From NCBI RefSeq assembly GCF_000524195.1, contig NW_020170453.1:48848-112847 (forward strand): a stretch of DNA of 64,000 nt, read 5' to 3'. A program made the position numbers and the translations under genes. The DNA is from Echinococcus granulosus. Taxonomy: Eukaryota > Platyhelminthes > Cestoda > Cyclophyllidea > Taeniidae. The notes under the pieces were generated by a model that saw only the letters and a program-made list of their open reading frames with translations, was not told the origin of the DNA and did not search any database. Positions 25,925 to 39,300 of this stretch are shown piece by piece (the stretch's first letter is position 1; each line of letters begins with the position of its first letter).

Positions 25925-28900
25925 ACAAAAAACGAGGTGAGGAAAAAGTGGACAGCGGAGCGCGAAATTGGAATCTACTGCTGCTGTTTCTGCCAGCTAG
26001 TACGTGTGTGTGGAGGGGGGAGGAAAGAGGAGGGAAGTGGAGGGGTGTATATTGCGTGCCCTCTTTCTGGTGACAGGCTCGCATGATCGATTGCTCTCTT
26101 AATCTGCGCTGCGGAAATAAAGGAGGAGGAGGAGGTGGATGTGAAGGCAAAGAGTATCTGCTGGGCACATTTTGCTAGCCTTCGACTTCACCGCAGCCAA
26201 CTTTCGTTTATACGTGCGTGTGGTCGTATCCTCCAGAGTTTTATAACAGCTGCTTCCCATGTTATGACAGAATCGTTTATTTGAAATATCATTTGCTTTA
26301 CCTTGCTCCTTTCATTGAGTTATTTCTTCTGTTACACTTAAGTAGCGCGCCATTTTGCTGGGTGATTCTCTTTACTCCTATTTAGGCATGAACTGAAGAA
26401 AGACAACTCCAAATTGCTTAGCTCATTATTAAATTTCTGACAAGTTTATAGCATAATATTTTCCGATGGAAATGAATACGGTTTAGCAGTAGTCTTGCTA
26501 GTTCAGCTTACTTCGGTAATTTGAACTTTCGCGCTACGTTAGTAAGCCAACCTTGAAAATCTTCATTTCTCTGTACTATTTTGCTTATTTTAAATAAACA
26601 ACCCCTCTTCACATCAGCTTTTACCTGCTGGAAAGTAGTATTCAGTAGAAACAAATGCAGCTGGCGTTTTGGAATTTGTAACTTGCTATTTATGAGTAGT
26701 TTGAGAGTTGTAGCTGCATTTGTTTATCCACTTGCCATTATCTTCAAATTTCCGCTTAGTGGTTGAAAACGGTCGCCAGAACCGCACAGATCCCTTATTT
26801 TTTGGAGCCAGATATCGATAAATATCTTAATTTGGTCGAATTGGTATAAAATTATTTCGCATATTAATGAATTCTACCTGAATAAAAATAAATCACATCT
26901 TTCCACAATTATTAGTGTGATCTATTCAGTGAACTAGTATTTATATACACAGCCACTTATTTACTTACCATAATTGCCAAACTAACAGAGGCCAGGATAT
27001 CGTTTCTTCCGGGTCGTTCCATGAGACACCAGTCTCTTTCAAACAAAAGTGATCTATCAGTGATAGTTGTATCCAAGTCAATTGGCAGACAAGAAAACTA
27101 GCCGTCTGGCCACTCCGACCAGTCATTTTGCGTGATCAAAGCGAAGTGGGTGGCGAGAGCGACAAATGGTTCTGTATAACCATGGCTAAAACAAGAGGTC
27201 GTCTTTGTTGTTGCGTGAAATCACGCACCTCATCACCTTTCCCCGTTCCCATATGTCAGGGAAGTCTTTGGTCCACTTGCCAGGCTTTTGAATAACGAGC
27301 AGTGCATTTCAAATGGAATAATTACGGTTTTTTAGTCTCATCTGTTCCACGCCATCAATTGGGCATTTTACAATAAATTTTTGTTCCTCATTACACTTCC
27401 AATATTTACTCAGGTGGTTCATAACTCCTGCACTAGACCCAATTAATGTTTAAATTTATGAGAACAGGCCGCGATCAGGGTGTTTGGGTGAATTTGCTCA
27501 ACAAAACAAATGCTTTCATCTATATCTCATATATTTTGATAAGGTGATGCACTACTGACCTTCTTTCTGACTTGGTTTGCGTTTGTATGTGCTCCGTTTT
27601 GGGGATAAGAAAGTGGGGTTGGGGAGAGGGGGCATGGCTGCAGCCTCCGCTACCGCCACCACCGCAGGCCCCTCCTGTCTTTATTTGTGTATGATTACGA
27701 AGGCAGATGCAAAATTCATGAGAAAGCTTTAAGAAGCCTCCCCCTTATGGGCTTTACCTTTGCGATTTTTTTTGTCATTTAATGGAAGAAATGGCCCAAA
27801 AATAAACAGGATCGGGGAGCTGTTAGCTAAGGCTTTCAATCAGATTCCAAGTTCGTAGCCGAGAGGTGGTTTGAATTCCAGAATGCCTTCTCCGCCAATA
27901 GAGGCCGAACATTCTCAAATTCCATCTTCAGTGTCCACATAAATCCAGTGACGCCTTTCAACAAAATTTAGCCGCTAGAGCAGAATGTGATGCAATAAAG
28001 TCGATGTCAAGAGGAAATTATGAAGTACTGCAACCATTAATAGCCGTTTTTATGTGCTATTTGGTCTTGGTGATAACATTGGCCCAACTGTATTCGCTGG
28101 GCGAAATCGTGATTTTCGGACCAATATACTACTAGTAATTGAGAGCTGATATAAGTAGTTAACTGTTCGCCAGTAAGGATGTCATGTTACAAAGCTGTCC
28201 TCATTCGTCTACCGAAGCTATCATTGGCGAAATTCATACCATTCCACAAATTTTATCGCCTTAGAAATGGAAAAGAAGTAATAAATGATCTTACCTTCTC
28301 AAAAGCATTGCTCTTTGAAAGCAAAGGTGGATGTCTTCAATCCTTTCTGGCACATCCACTTGGTTATCGAGCTGCCTTGTAAGATCCAAACTGCTCAGGA
28401 TCTAGGAGTGCAGATAGGGGTCGCAGATGTCAAACTCTCATGACACCTGAGTGGTACGAATACGTGAAAACACCATTTCTCTCTATGTCAGAGCCCATGA
28501 GGCTATTGACCAATCGCGGTGGCACCGAAATGACCACTGCCGCCGACGTCACGGCGTGATTGGTCGAACACCTGGACACGACGCGCTGACCAGTGGTCAC
28601 TGCCGCCCACCTGATTCGTGATTCCGCGGAATTTGTGCGGCCGGTCGGCGGGCGCACGCGTCGCATTCCGCGGGTGAGCGACTGGGTGCAAAAATACTGT
28701 CGAAGTTAACGGTGAGGAGTTTAAAGCCCTATGGAAACGGAACATCCCAATTTCAAATAGTTCATCCATCAAATAAGACGCTTTCCTGTATGAAATGATA
28801 CTGATCCACCTCAAGGAAGCTATAGATTCGGACAAGGGTGATTACCCATGGACAGTAAAGTATCCTGATTGTTTAGCTCATCATTTTAGATTGGCAGGCA

Positions 28901-28959
28901 CTTAAGACCTCGTCTTCGCACTTCCACTCAGTGGCAGAGTCCACGAGCTATGCCTATAG

Positions 28960-29035
28960 CCCATCAGCCCTTCTGCACGTCGACAATACACGTTCTGCCC
29001 GAGTGCTATGACTTCTTTTTGCTTCAGGGAAGACT
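28960..29035 (+). repeat. Interspersed repeat family R4 (partner near 60.3 kb)
   Basis: 'cccttctgcacgtcgacaat' followed by 'acacgttctgcccgagt' and a 'cttcagg' block matches 60308-60375 in the same orientation ('cccttctgcacgttgataat', 'acgtactctgccctagt', 'cttcaga'). No coding frame is shared convincingly. Confidence 0.6.
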
Positions 29036-30284
29036 GAGGGCGCTGTGGGCACGTCTTTAAAGTCAATCAGTTACACGACCTTGAAAGAGTATTCAATGTT
29101 CCACACATTTTTTTCCAACCGCTACTGGCATTTCAAATAAACTTTTGAAATGAATTATGAGAACAAATTTCCGTGAAATATTTACTGCAAATTAGAAGCA
29201 AATAAACTCAACTTTCGGGGAAAATAGTAGGAAATACTTCCAGCTTCTTATTTAACAGATGAGGTCTCCTGCCATGGGAGCTTTGTTCGAAATCCTCCGG
29301 TTTCGTCCACACCGACTGAAGGCCATTGTTGCTGCCCTGGCTGTCTCAAATTCCCCCACAAAGTCAAAACTCGGAGGAGTTGGTCCTTCAATCAGTGCTT
29401 TTACGGTGTATGGTCCACAATTTGAATAAGGCAACCAAATAAATTAAGGTAACTACAACAAGAGGCACACAACCAAATCACCTTCCTTTCCGCTTCAGTT
29501 TTACCCCAAGATGCCTACTTCATATGCGATTAGCTTGAACAAATATCAACAGGGGAATAAGAGGGATGAGGAGTGGGTAGAGCGCCCCTTTAATCTTAGA
29601 GTCCAGGATGGAATCCTCTCACGAATCAGCGGTGAAGTCTCGTGTTACCTTGCAAGGCTAAGAATAGGGCTCACTTTCGAAGTCGTTGGAAGCAAGCCAT
29701 AACAAGACCCGCTCAAGATGGATAAGATGGGGATTTAAACTCATTTCAACCTCCTGAATAGTTGCCGCTAGGCGCAACTCCACATTTTTCATGAGTGGAA
29801 GGACAGGGCTCATCGATGCAGCCCTCGAGAACATCCTGCAGTAAAACAAGCACTGGAAACAAGCTCGGGCTGCAATCCACTAGCCCATCACTCACCGAGT
29901 AAGCCTCAATGAGTAAACCGCGTGATAACGAGTCGCGAGTCCACGTGACAGCCTACCAGTCCACTGATAGAAATAAAAACTGGTTCACTAAGTCGCCACG
30001 ATAAAATTGTTGGCATTCGTACATAGCTACTTGGCTAATTTGGTCGCTACGTTAAAGAATTCGATGCAGATAAAGCCAAACTGATACCCATTTAGTCTGT
30101 AAAAAGACAAATAAAAAACAAAAGTCGAACCAAAAACAGGGCGTTATCCAAACACAGAGACATTCACTGCAATGCAGGACCCGAACAGACAAACTTCTCA
30201 GCTAACTAGGCTACCTTCAAAAGCTGATACCAAAACCCAAGACAGAAGGAGCACCTTCAAAATTGCTAAAATTTCGGTGATCTT

Positions 30285-30312
30285 CACACTCACACGCACA
30301 CACACACACACG
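30285..30312 (+). repeat. (CA)n microsatellite downstream of CLASRP
   Basis: An imperfect CA run of about 28 bases, 75 bases beyond the CLASRP stop codon in its transcribed direction. Confidence 0.85.
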
Positions 30313-30385
30313 CAGAAGAAACCAAGCACGTAACGGTCTTTCCTCGTTCACCACGGTTGCCGGGGCGAGGAGGGCAGGGCGCCTG

Positions 30386-33300
30386 CTATCTACGCGTGCT
30401 CCCGCCGTATCGATTTTGGTAGTCCCGACGACGAAACGGTGAAGGCGGACGACGCAGCCGCGCTCTCGACGGCCCTCCAGGACTGATTTCTACGGAGACG
30501 GGAAGGGGAAGAAAATTGAACGCGGGAAAAATATAAGACCGAGAAAACGAACCCTTAATCGCGTGTTTTAATTAGTTTCTTTGAAGGATGTAGCACTTAT
30601 ATATGCTACTTAAAGTTCATGAGTAGATTCGAAAGGAAAATGCGGTACTCCTTGGTCCCCAAAACCATAAATTCGGGCAGCTAGGAGATCCACCTATTTT
30701 AAATTACTCAATACATATCCAAAAAGCAATCTGCAGGCATATTCTCAGGAAAAGCAGGACATTTTTCCTCACTGCCGTACCAAGATTGACTGTGGAGAGC
30801 TGGGAAGGTGAGGTGCGCCGAAGAGCGGGCGGCACGATCGGGGAGGTTGGCGAACAGCTACGACTGGTCGATGAGGAGGCGGAGCGACGAGAGGAAGAAG
30901 CCGCACCCGTGGATGAATGATGCGAGGAGAGCTGATGCCGAAAGCCGCGCTCAGCTAGTCGCTTCTCAATCTCTCTTTGGCGCATCTGAGCTGCAAGTTT
31001 GCGCAAGCCTTCTTCTCGATCCTGCAGCAGAAAAAGGCGGCGTCATCTTATATTGGACGCGTTTGTCGGCAAATTTAAAAGCCCAATTTTATCGCGACTA
31101 GACACGTCAGTTTAAGCAAGCCAAAGATCATCGGCTTTCCTCTGTTCGTATACGTATATACCGCTTCTCAGATAAGAAGCGGTTACTTCCACCGGCTGTC
31201 TTAAGTTGTGGCTTGTTGGAAATCATAATATTTACAGTCAAAATGGTAGAAAAGCAATCAAAACGGAATAGCATCGACAAGGGATTTCAGCAATTCCTGC
31301 AACCTTCCAGAGCCGGAATGTATCAAGCAATTGTTTCCCCAAAGCACATTAAACAACTCTTCCAATGAACTACCCCGACTTCGAAGTAAAGCCGAGCAAT
31401 GGCTCACAGGCAATTGAAGATTTCTTCATACGTCTTGATGCAATATAACCTGACAGCCAACACCAATATCGTCGAATAAATTAATAGAGATGAATGATAG
31501 ATAAATTCATACATAGATGATGGATAGGTAGGTAGGAAGAGGGATAGACAGATGGACGGAAGGATACGGGATGGATGGATAGATGGATGCGGAATGGACG
31601 GGTGGATAGATGGATGCGGAATGGACGGGTGGATAGATGGATGCGGAATGGACGGGTGGATAGATGGATGGGTACAGAATGGTTGAGTGGATGCATACGG
31701 GATGGATAGGCGGATGACCGGAGATGAGTGAGTGAATAAATGAACGCATTTAAAATAGTGATTCCAGGATCGACGAACAAATGCGATGGAGGGGTGGATC
31801 AATTCCTACAGTAAATGTCGTAAGAGGCGTTAGATTAAGTTGACATAGTCCAGAGAGCTGATGCAGAATGCTGTCAAGCAATTAAAGGCCAAAAGGTATC
31901 AAAATCGCGACGTACCATACGCTCCCTCTCTTGTTTCTCCAATCGCTCCAATTCAGCCTTCTTCTCAGCGTTCACTACGGTGAGAAAACAGGAGACAAAA
32001 TAAGGCACGCAAACCAAGACAGGAAGCAAAAAGAAAAATACCAGTGTTCGCGCCTGCAGGGCGAATGGTGCACCAGGCCACCTCAATTTATGCGTTTGGG
32101 GGAAACAACAGCTCCCTTAGCCGCTCCTCCTCTTGTTTCTATCTGTATGTGTGTGTGTGGCAATTAATGAAAACTCTGCAACCACAGTCACACAGAATGG
32201 CTGGATTAAGTTTCCAAGTCTTTATTTAATTAAATTGGCCGCTCAAACACTAATTCGGCCAGTCCACGAGTGGGAGAGGAGGAAGTGTTTTGTCATTACT
32301 TTGTCAACACGTTGATAAAAATTGAAAATGTTTACAGATTGTTTTCTTACTGAACGAGGTGGATTTACCAAGTCCACGACCACTAATAATCCATTCCACA
32401 CACTTATGAGATAGCAGAAAATAACCGAAAGATTACTCTGGCAGTTGTACCAGTGTCAGAGACGCATTCACTCTTCCAACACCCCATTGTGTAGTTATCT
32501 ACGCAGATGTGGAAACTGTCTTAGCTACATATCCCCAGGCCTTCAAATCCTTCCATGTGCTAATAATAGACAACTCCTTAATGCGAACATCCTTTACTAC
32601 GTATTCGGGGATGGCTTGGATCACTTGCGTCCTTCAAGAACCACAACCATCACATAAACTAGGCCTTTTTAAATAAATAATTAGCTTTCACCTATAGTTA
32701 GACCAGATTTCGAATGCTGAGATACCTAAACACCTCCTTGTTACTCGTTTTGGTCAGTGACAGCCAGTGAATAAGGAACACTGCGCTTAACGCGTAAAAG
32801 CGACAGAGATTGTTCATAGTGCCGTTGAAGCAAAGTGTTCTTTTGGAGGTAAACAGTTTATGATTTATCTCTCGTCAGAATACGCATGACTGAACTCCTG
32901 AAGTGACCACGACAGTGATAACGACATGAAAGGATGAGATGTTATTCATACCATCAAGCAGAACGGATTTCCATAAGGGTAAGCCTGGGGTTCTTATTAC
33001 ACCCAACAGGAAACCGGGGAAGTCGAAAAGTTTAATAGCAAGGGTGGAGGTTTTGTGAATCTCGGGTGAAGGAAAAGCCAGCATTCACAGGCCAAACCAG
33101 AAAGCTAACATTAAGGTTTGACTCCCATATATAATCTGGAAATCCAGCCATCTATATTTACCAAGGAGTCATACCATTGAGGAAATCGAACATCTATTTA
33201 TTCCATGGGTAAAATCATAAAACAGCATAGATATTTCTCTTCTCGGTTTAGATGCCCAAATCCTTTAAAAAACGGGGCATCACAAGCAATAACCTGCTAG

Positions 33301-36300
33301 GTGATTATGGGTAATCGAAACAGCACACAACCACAGAATGGTCCCCATTTTGATTTTAAAAAAATCATAAAAAGAAGACAACCTCTAGAACTCACTCGTT
33401 TTGTTCAACTGCGCTTGCATTCGTCGCTTCATTATCTCCTGGGGAGTGAGTCTAGGGGTAGTGGACAACACCACCTTGTTTACTGATGTCCGGATATCCT
33501 GAATTAAAAAAGACAAACACTGACAGTTAGAAAACAGCTTCAATTATTACATGAAAAGCCCCCCATTCTTGAAGGTGAGTCAATTACTACCGGCTCCAAA
33601 ATAAAACTTAGGCCTACTTAAATTGCCGTAAGTAGACAGAATGCTTTAAGATTTCCAGAGGGGAGGGGCTAGAGCAGATCGGGCGAGGACAGGGTAGTAG
33701 AAACTGACTTTAGAGGAAGTAGAAGTATGTGGGTTAGGAGGATTGGAATATCGATCGACCGAGTGCTGTTGTTGATGGTGGTGTTGGGAAGGTGAGGCTG
33801 TTCCCTTACCCCCGGGGAAAAAGTCACCCGCCTCGCCCAGGTTGCCCAAGTACCTGCAAGCCAAGGAACAGCCCCAAGGAGGCAGGAGGTTAGTGTGCGA
33901 GACACACATGACAAGCAACATTAGACGAGTAAGTCTTACCCGAACACTCTACTGGAGTTGGATGAAAGAGAAGGCAGGATGTTAGGCAAATAGAAACTCC
34001 CGAAAAATGTATCTAGAGCGTATGAGCTAGGGATGGGTCTTTGTAGATCGCATGGAAGTCAGGTTACATACCTCCCCATTTATTCAAGATTCGTGGTATT
34101 ACGCTCAAGTATAGCATCTGTCCACAACAGCTCCTCCCGCCCTCACTTAAAAACTTTAGCTTAAAAAGTGACCTCCAACACTAAGAACACGCAGTCCAGG
34201 AGTAACTGCTACGATGGCAATGATGATGATGGAGAACAATTTAATGAGGCTCGGAAACAAGGAAACTCAGAGGTCCACCTACCTTCTTCGTCCGTCGGGC
34301 TCCACGAACGATGAGTGGTCGTGAGTAGGGGAGGCAGGCGATGAGGGCCGACGGTAGCCCTCAGTATCCGACGCGGAGGCAGAAGCGGAGGAGGCGGATG
34401 AAGAGAGCACCATCTTCTTCTCCTCGTCGGACTCCAACTCACGGCGATAGTAGCGCTTGATTGGCACCACTTCTTCCCTACTCGCGGACAAGTAAAAGTG
34501 GTACAAGTGGTAGAATGTACAAATCAAGGGATAAATGAAAGTAGAAAAAAAAAACAAATAAAGCACGGCTCACCCATCGCCACTACGACGACTAGGTGAT
34601 CGATTATGGGAGGTCAGACCGCCCGCCTTCTTGGCCGTTGAGCCCGAGCGCGAGGGTGATGACGATGACGAGCGCGTGGAAGAACGTCGACGCGAACGTC
34701 TTTTGGTGGTGGATGAGGAAGAAGAGGACTGTCTATGTCGATACGACGAAAAGCGACGATCTCTTGCAGCCGAAGATCTGGACTGTGCTGATGAAGAACT
34801 GCGACGACGATGATTAAAAAATTTTAAAAGGGTGCTATTTGGACCAATGATCGGTAGTGTGCCATTGAGACCAACAACCGGAATACATTCTCAAGGCTTC
34901 GAAATCCTGCCAGTGGACTAAAACGACATTTCTTTAGATATCTAAATGCTCGGACTGTTCGGTCTTCACTACCCTTCTGTCCATGCTTTTAGAAATGAAT
35001 TGAGAATTCAGATACACGCAGAGGCTGTGAAGAGCAAATTCCCAACAGCACGGAGAATATCAAAAAAAAACAGCACCCAACCTGATAGAAGCAGCTGAAG
35101 CCGGTTTCATCCGAATACTGCCTGGTGTCTTTTTGTTATGGGCAGCGGCAGTTGAGGATTCCTTGAACAACGAAGAGACGACGGAAGCGGCCACCTTTGA
35201 GGCGGCATCACTTGGACGTCCGGCAGCCACCCCCGGAAGGTGGGATAGGGGGAAATCCCTCCGCTCCGTCAACTCATCATCCTCGTCCTCGTTGCCAAAG
35301 GTGGTGATGTACTCCACTTTCGAACGCTTTGAACTTCGATTTCGGTGGCAGTAACGACCGCGGCGACTGCTGTCGCTGCTGGAGTCACGAGATTCCTAAA
35401 AAAGGTGAATCCCTTTCGGTCTTCTACCCCTTCTGTACGCTTCATAAGTCGTATCATTTCCTCAGGCCGGCTAGAACGCTGCATTGACGGTGAAGGCGAG
35501 TGAACTTCCCTCAAGACGATGAAAGCCATTCTGGTTTCGTTGAAGCTACCAAAGAACCTTTTAAACTGGTAGTCCGCAAACCCGTTAGAAGCGAAGAAGG
35601 ACCAGATTCAATCGGGTTTAAGCTGCCAGTAAAAGCGCTTTTCGTTCAAGCCATTTATGAGAAAATATTGAATTATGATAGCCATCCGAGGGGTATAAAC
35701 CTTTCTATGTCTCCAGAAGCTGACAGTAGCTCAGACAGGCGCCTTCTAACCATCGAAGTGGCAATAAAGTGTATATATGAATGCCAAACCCAGCCCCAGA
35801 AAGCCGGTTTATGTTGTCCCACAGAATTATTTTGCTTCTAGGCAAATGTTTCTAGAAGGAATGCTTGGACTAAAACACGCGCCAGGTGTCGAATATCGTC
35901 TATCGTCACTCCTTTACAACGTGTTCCACCAAAGAGAACTACGCAGCACCAGCTTAAAACTTGTATTAAACTACACGGACCCTTTTGAACTCCCCTGCTT
36001 TGACCTACCTACACACAGGTGGCATAAAATCCAGGTAATTGATTTAAGGCTACTAGTCGCCGAGCTCTCCTGTACATCGAGAATGGACCTGCTTCCAGAC
36101 TAGCATGCTTTATTACACCTTCGGATACAATCACTCACCTCTGAGCCAGAAGTTCGTGACTTCGATCGGCTACTGCGTTGTCGTCTGCGCGGACGGTCAC
36201 GAAAGCGCCTGCGACGCTTCTTAGGGTCACAGAAGGCCACAAGAGTAAGCCCACCGATAAGAACCGCGGGTCGTTTTGACTCAAATAGCGCGGGCTTGGT

Positions 36301-39300
36301 GCGCGCCAACTGAGAAGCCGTCTTTCCGGAGCTGAAATTGCGACTCCTGCCGCCACGATCTTCATCCTCCGACGAAGGCGACCCGTAGCTCTCCGAGTCT
36401 GAGGAGGCGCCTGAGAGGTAAACCTTGCGGCTAGAGTAGAAATGACGCATGTATTTTAATCCAGTAAGTTACCACTTCCATAAAATTATTCGTCACTTTT
36501 CAAGGCAGTTGTCCTGATACGATACGAAGGCGGGACTGTCTGAAAAAATTAGTTACTTCCAGAACGAGGTTATAAGCGTTGGATGTATCTCATTTAATGT
36601 TTTCATAGTTTGCAAACATTAAAAAGTGAAGAATAGTATTTAAAAAAACATTTAACGAAATATGATGCTGTGAAACATTCCCCTGTTTAAGGTATGATGT
36701 CCTCGCTAGAATATCGAAACGAACCCAGGGAAAGTTAACATGGAGGATGCTGTAGCTACCATCATTGGCTTCTTGAAAATAAGTACAAAACTTTTGTTGA
36801 AATTATTAAAGTAGTAAGTTTACGTCAGGCCATCTTACCGAGTGATGGGCTGTCCGTTGAGGAGGCCGACCCTGTGCAAGGAAGAGGAGGAATATTAAGA
36901 AACATCGCAGTATATAGGTTAGGCAAAAACACAGGGGGGTGGGAGGATGGCAAACGCACAGGCAGACACAAAGTGAGACAGGCAGAGAGAGAGGGAAAGA
37001 GGGGAAAGCGCGGTGCTCACATACTTCGGTCCCTGGACAGCAGGTGAATACTTATCGAACGGTTGCCGCATTCGCGGCTGGTGTCTTCGTCTTGGCCTTC
37101 TCAGCTGAAACAGAGATGGAGATGCGGGAAGTAAAGGACAAAGTGGGTTCACTAATTCAACCAAGATGGCAGGTTGTTGAGTGATACTTTTGTAAATTAG
37201 AATATCTAAATACCCTTCGCTAGTACGTATTTTCAAATCAAAATTCAAAAACTGTAGAACTGAATAGTGAAGGTTCGATGAGCTCTGATCGGTTGCCGCC
37301 TGAATTCTAAAATAATAACGACGGGTAGAATTTACAGGAAGATACTTGGAATGATTCACGAATGGATGAATGAATGGGTGGACTGATCCACAACGGTGCA
37401 GGTACTGGACGATGGAATGTGAATCCAGGATGCGGTTTTCATGCTTAAAAACAACCCACATGTTGCGACTTCTCCTCCTCCAATATTTTGGCCATCCGGA
37501 GCTCCGTTTCGAGTACCTGATCGGCGTCGAGGAGACGAATGAAGTCGGAGCGTTTCATGCCGTACGCATGGGAGTGTTCAATCAGCTCCTGGCGCTGCTC
37601 TGCATCCAAGCTGTCCAGATCAAGCTCCACGTCTGAAAAGGGGGAGGAAAAGACGGAGGATAAATGAAATTGAGTCTCCAGAAGAAAGAGCCAGATAGGT
37701 GGAATAATTTACGTAGAATATGCAGTTGTCGAAGTCGACGTATGAAGACGAAGGCAAAGAAATATTTACAATTATGAGTGGGTATACTTTAGCTGAAGCA
37801 AATTAGAATGGATTTGGTGCCATTCCTTCGATTGATGCATTCAAATTTAAAGTCACCGAAATATGGCGTTACTCAAAAATTTCAAGAGAAGTTAGTGTTA
37901 AAAGACAACGGATGCTCATTTTCTGAGACAAAAGGGCATCTGCGATATTTCACTTGTCGCAGAAGTAAATGGCCGATTTTAATGCTATGCAGAATACGGA
38001 AGATGGAACTTCCGTTTGTGATACAAGGCTGGTATCAAGACCAGTATAAAAGCATAAAACAAGAACAAATGGTTGTGCAAACCGAACGAGCATTAAAAAA
38101 TAACAACAAAAAGTGTGGGTTAGTAACAGCGGGTCTCCCAGTAATAAATCAATCACGTCACAATGTAACTCATAATTAGTTCAATATCCACACGGAGGGT
38201 TGAGGTGTAAAAAAGAACAAACAACGAACTAAACTTTCCACCAATTTAAAAAGCTGTTACTTGCGCAAGGCTGAAGTTAAGATCTCTCGACCAAATCACT
38301 TGGTCACACAAACAGCAATCGGAAGATGCAATCAACAGATCGCATTTCCTTCAAAAGTCATAATTGAAGTGAAGGGAGACGCTCATAACGCACCGATATC
38401 TGCATCGCTGTCCACATCTGAGGGCTCGGAATCTGAACCGGTGCTAGCTTTCTTCGACTGCAAAGGCAGCGCCAGTTTCCCGGCTATGATTTCTCCCTCT
38501 TCGTACACAAATCCGATGGCTGCTTTGGGTTCCAGTGGTCTAGACAGAATAGGGGACAGCGAACATCGTTACTCCGCTTTTCGTCTAATTATGTAGTCGA
38601 GAAAACAAAAGTACAACAACAGCACCGACTTGGTGACACAGATAACTGAAGTAGTCACAGTGGCAAAAATGTACGTAAACTTTGGTCCAAACGTAACAGA
38701 TTTATTTAGTGAATTATTCGTGTTTACTTTACCAAAGGAAGAGAGCGTGGGAAGTGTCAAATAAAGTCAATGGGTGAAACGACCAATCTGCAGGAGTAGA
38801 CTGTTTAAAGCTAAATCAAAACTTTTTAAAAGCAGAAGCCAAACATCGCAACAAGTCTAATGAACAATAAAAGAGTAACTAATGTGATCCGAAAAAAAGG
38901 AGTTCACATTCTAAGTCACTTGAGCCAGGGAAGACTAATAGCCCGTGGGCCTATGGCACCGCCACAGGACAAAGCACAAAGAAGTTGCATAAAAAAGCTA
39001 GTGCACAGTCCCTTTAGGAAAGCTAAATCAGTAGCAAATTACTTTTTATCCCTGGAATCCTCCTCGTGTTTCTTGGTCAGTGTATCCCCATACTTCTCCT
39101 CTCGTTCGATTTGCTTAAGCGCCATCGACTCAGTCACTAAAGTCGAAATGAAATTGCAAGTATCACTCAAGCGAAGAAAGTGTACTATCCTACAAGCGTT
39201 AAAGAAAAGGCATGTTAATACCTTCAAGAAAATCATTGTGTGCAAGACATCTATAGCGTTCGTAATTGCACAGACGTTCCTCAATCTTCTCTTCTGTGGT

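Larger units (their letters stand above)
24906..30385. other. Intergenic stretch downstream of CLASRP, no gene recognised
   Basis: The part 25.6-26.2 kb is GC-rich with CA and purine-rich low complexity, leaving several overlapping open frames on both strands that look like composition effects. The part 26.4-27.6 kb is AT-rich. A more GC- and CpG-rich patch lies at 28.5-28.7 kb, followed by a repeat block at about 28.96-29.03 kb shared with 60.3 kb. CLASRP transcripts run leftward into this region; I did not find a clear AATAAA on the minus strand close to its stop. Confidence 0.45.

Noticed and set aside
25605..26170. Several overlapping ORFs of 67-115 codons on both strands
   Set aside because: GC-rich, purine/pyrimidine-biased low-complexity DNA with a CA run; open frames are expected from composition alone.
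27054..27066. Palindrome ctatcagtgatag, identical to the core of the bacterial tet operator
   Set aside because: A 13-base palindrome in an AT-rich eukaryotic intergenic region with no bacterial or vector sequence around it; coincidence is the simplest explanation.
31404..31802. 132-codon minus-strand frame with repeated His-Pro-Ser-Ile
   Set aside because: Produced by the TGGA minisatellite, which is open in all three minus frames; lies inside a CLASRP intron.
36919..37461. 180-codon minus-strand frame
   Set aside because: Contains the real 80-bp CLASRP exon 8 (37025-37104), but the rest is intron on both sides.
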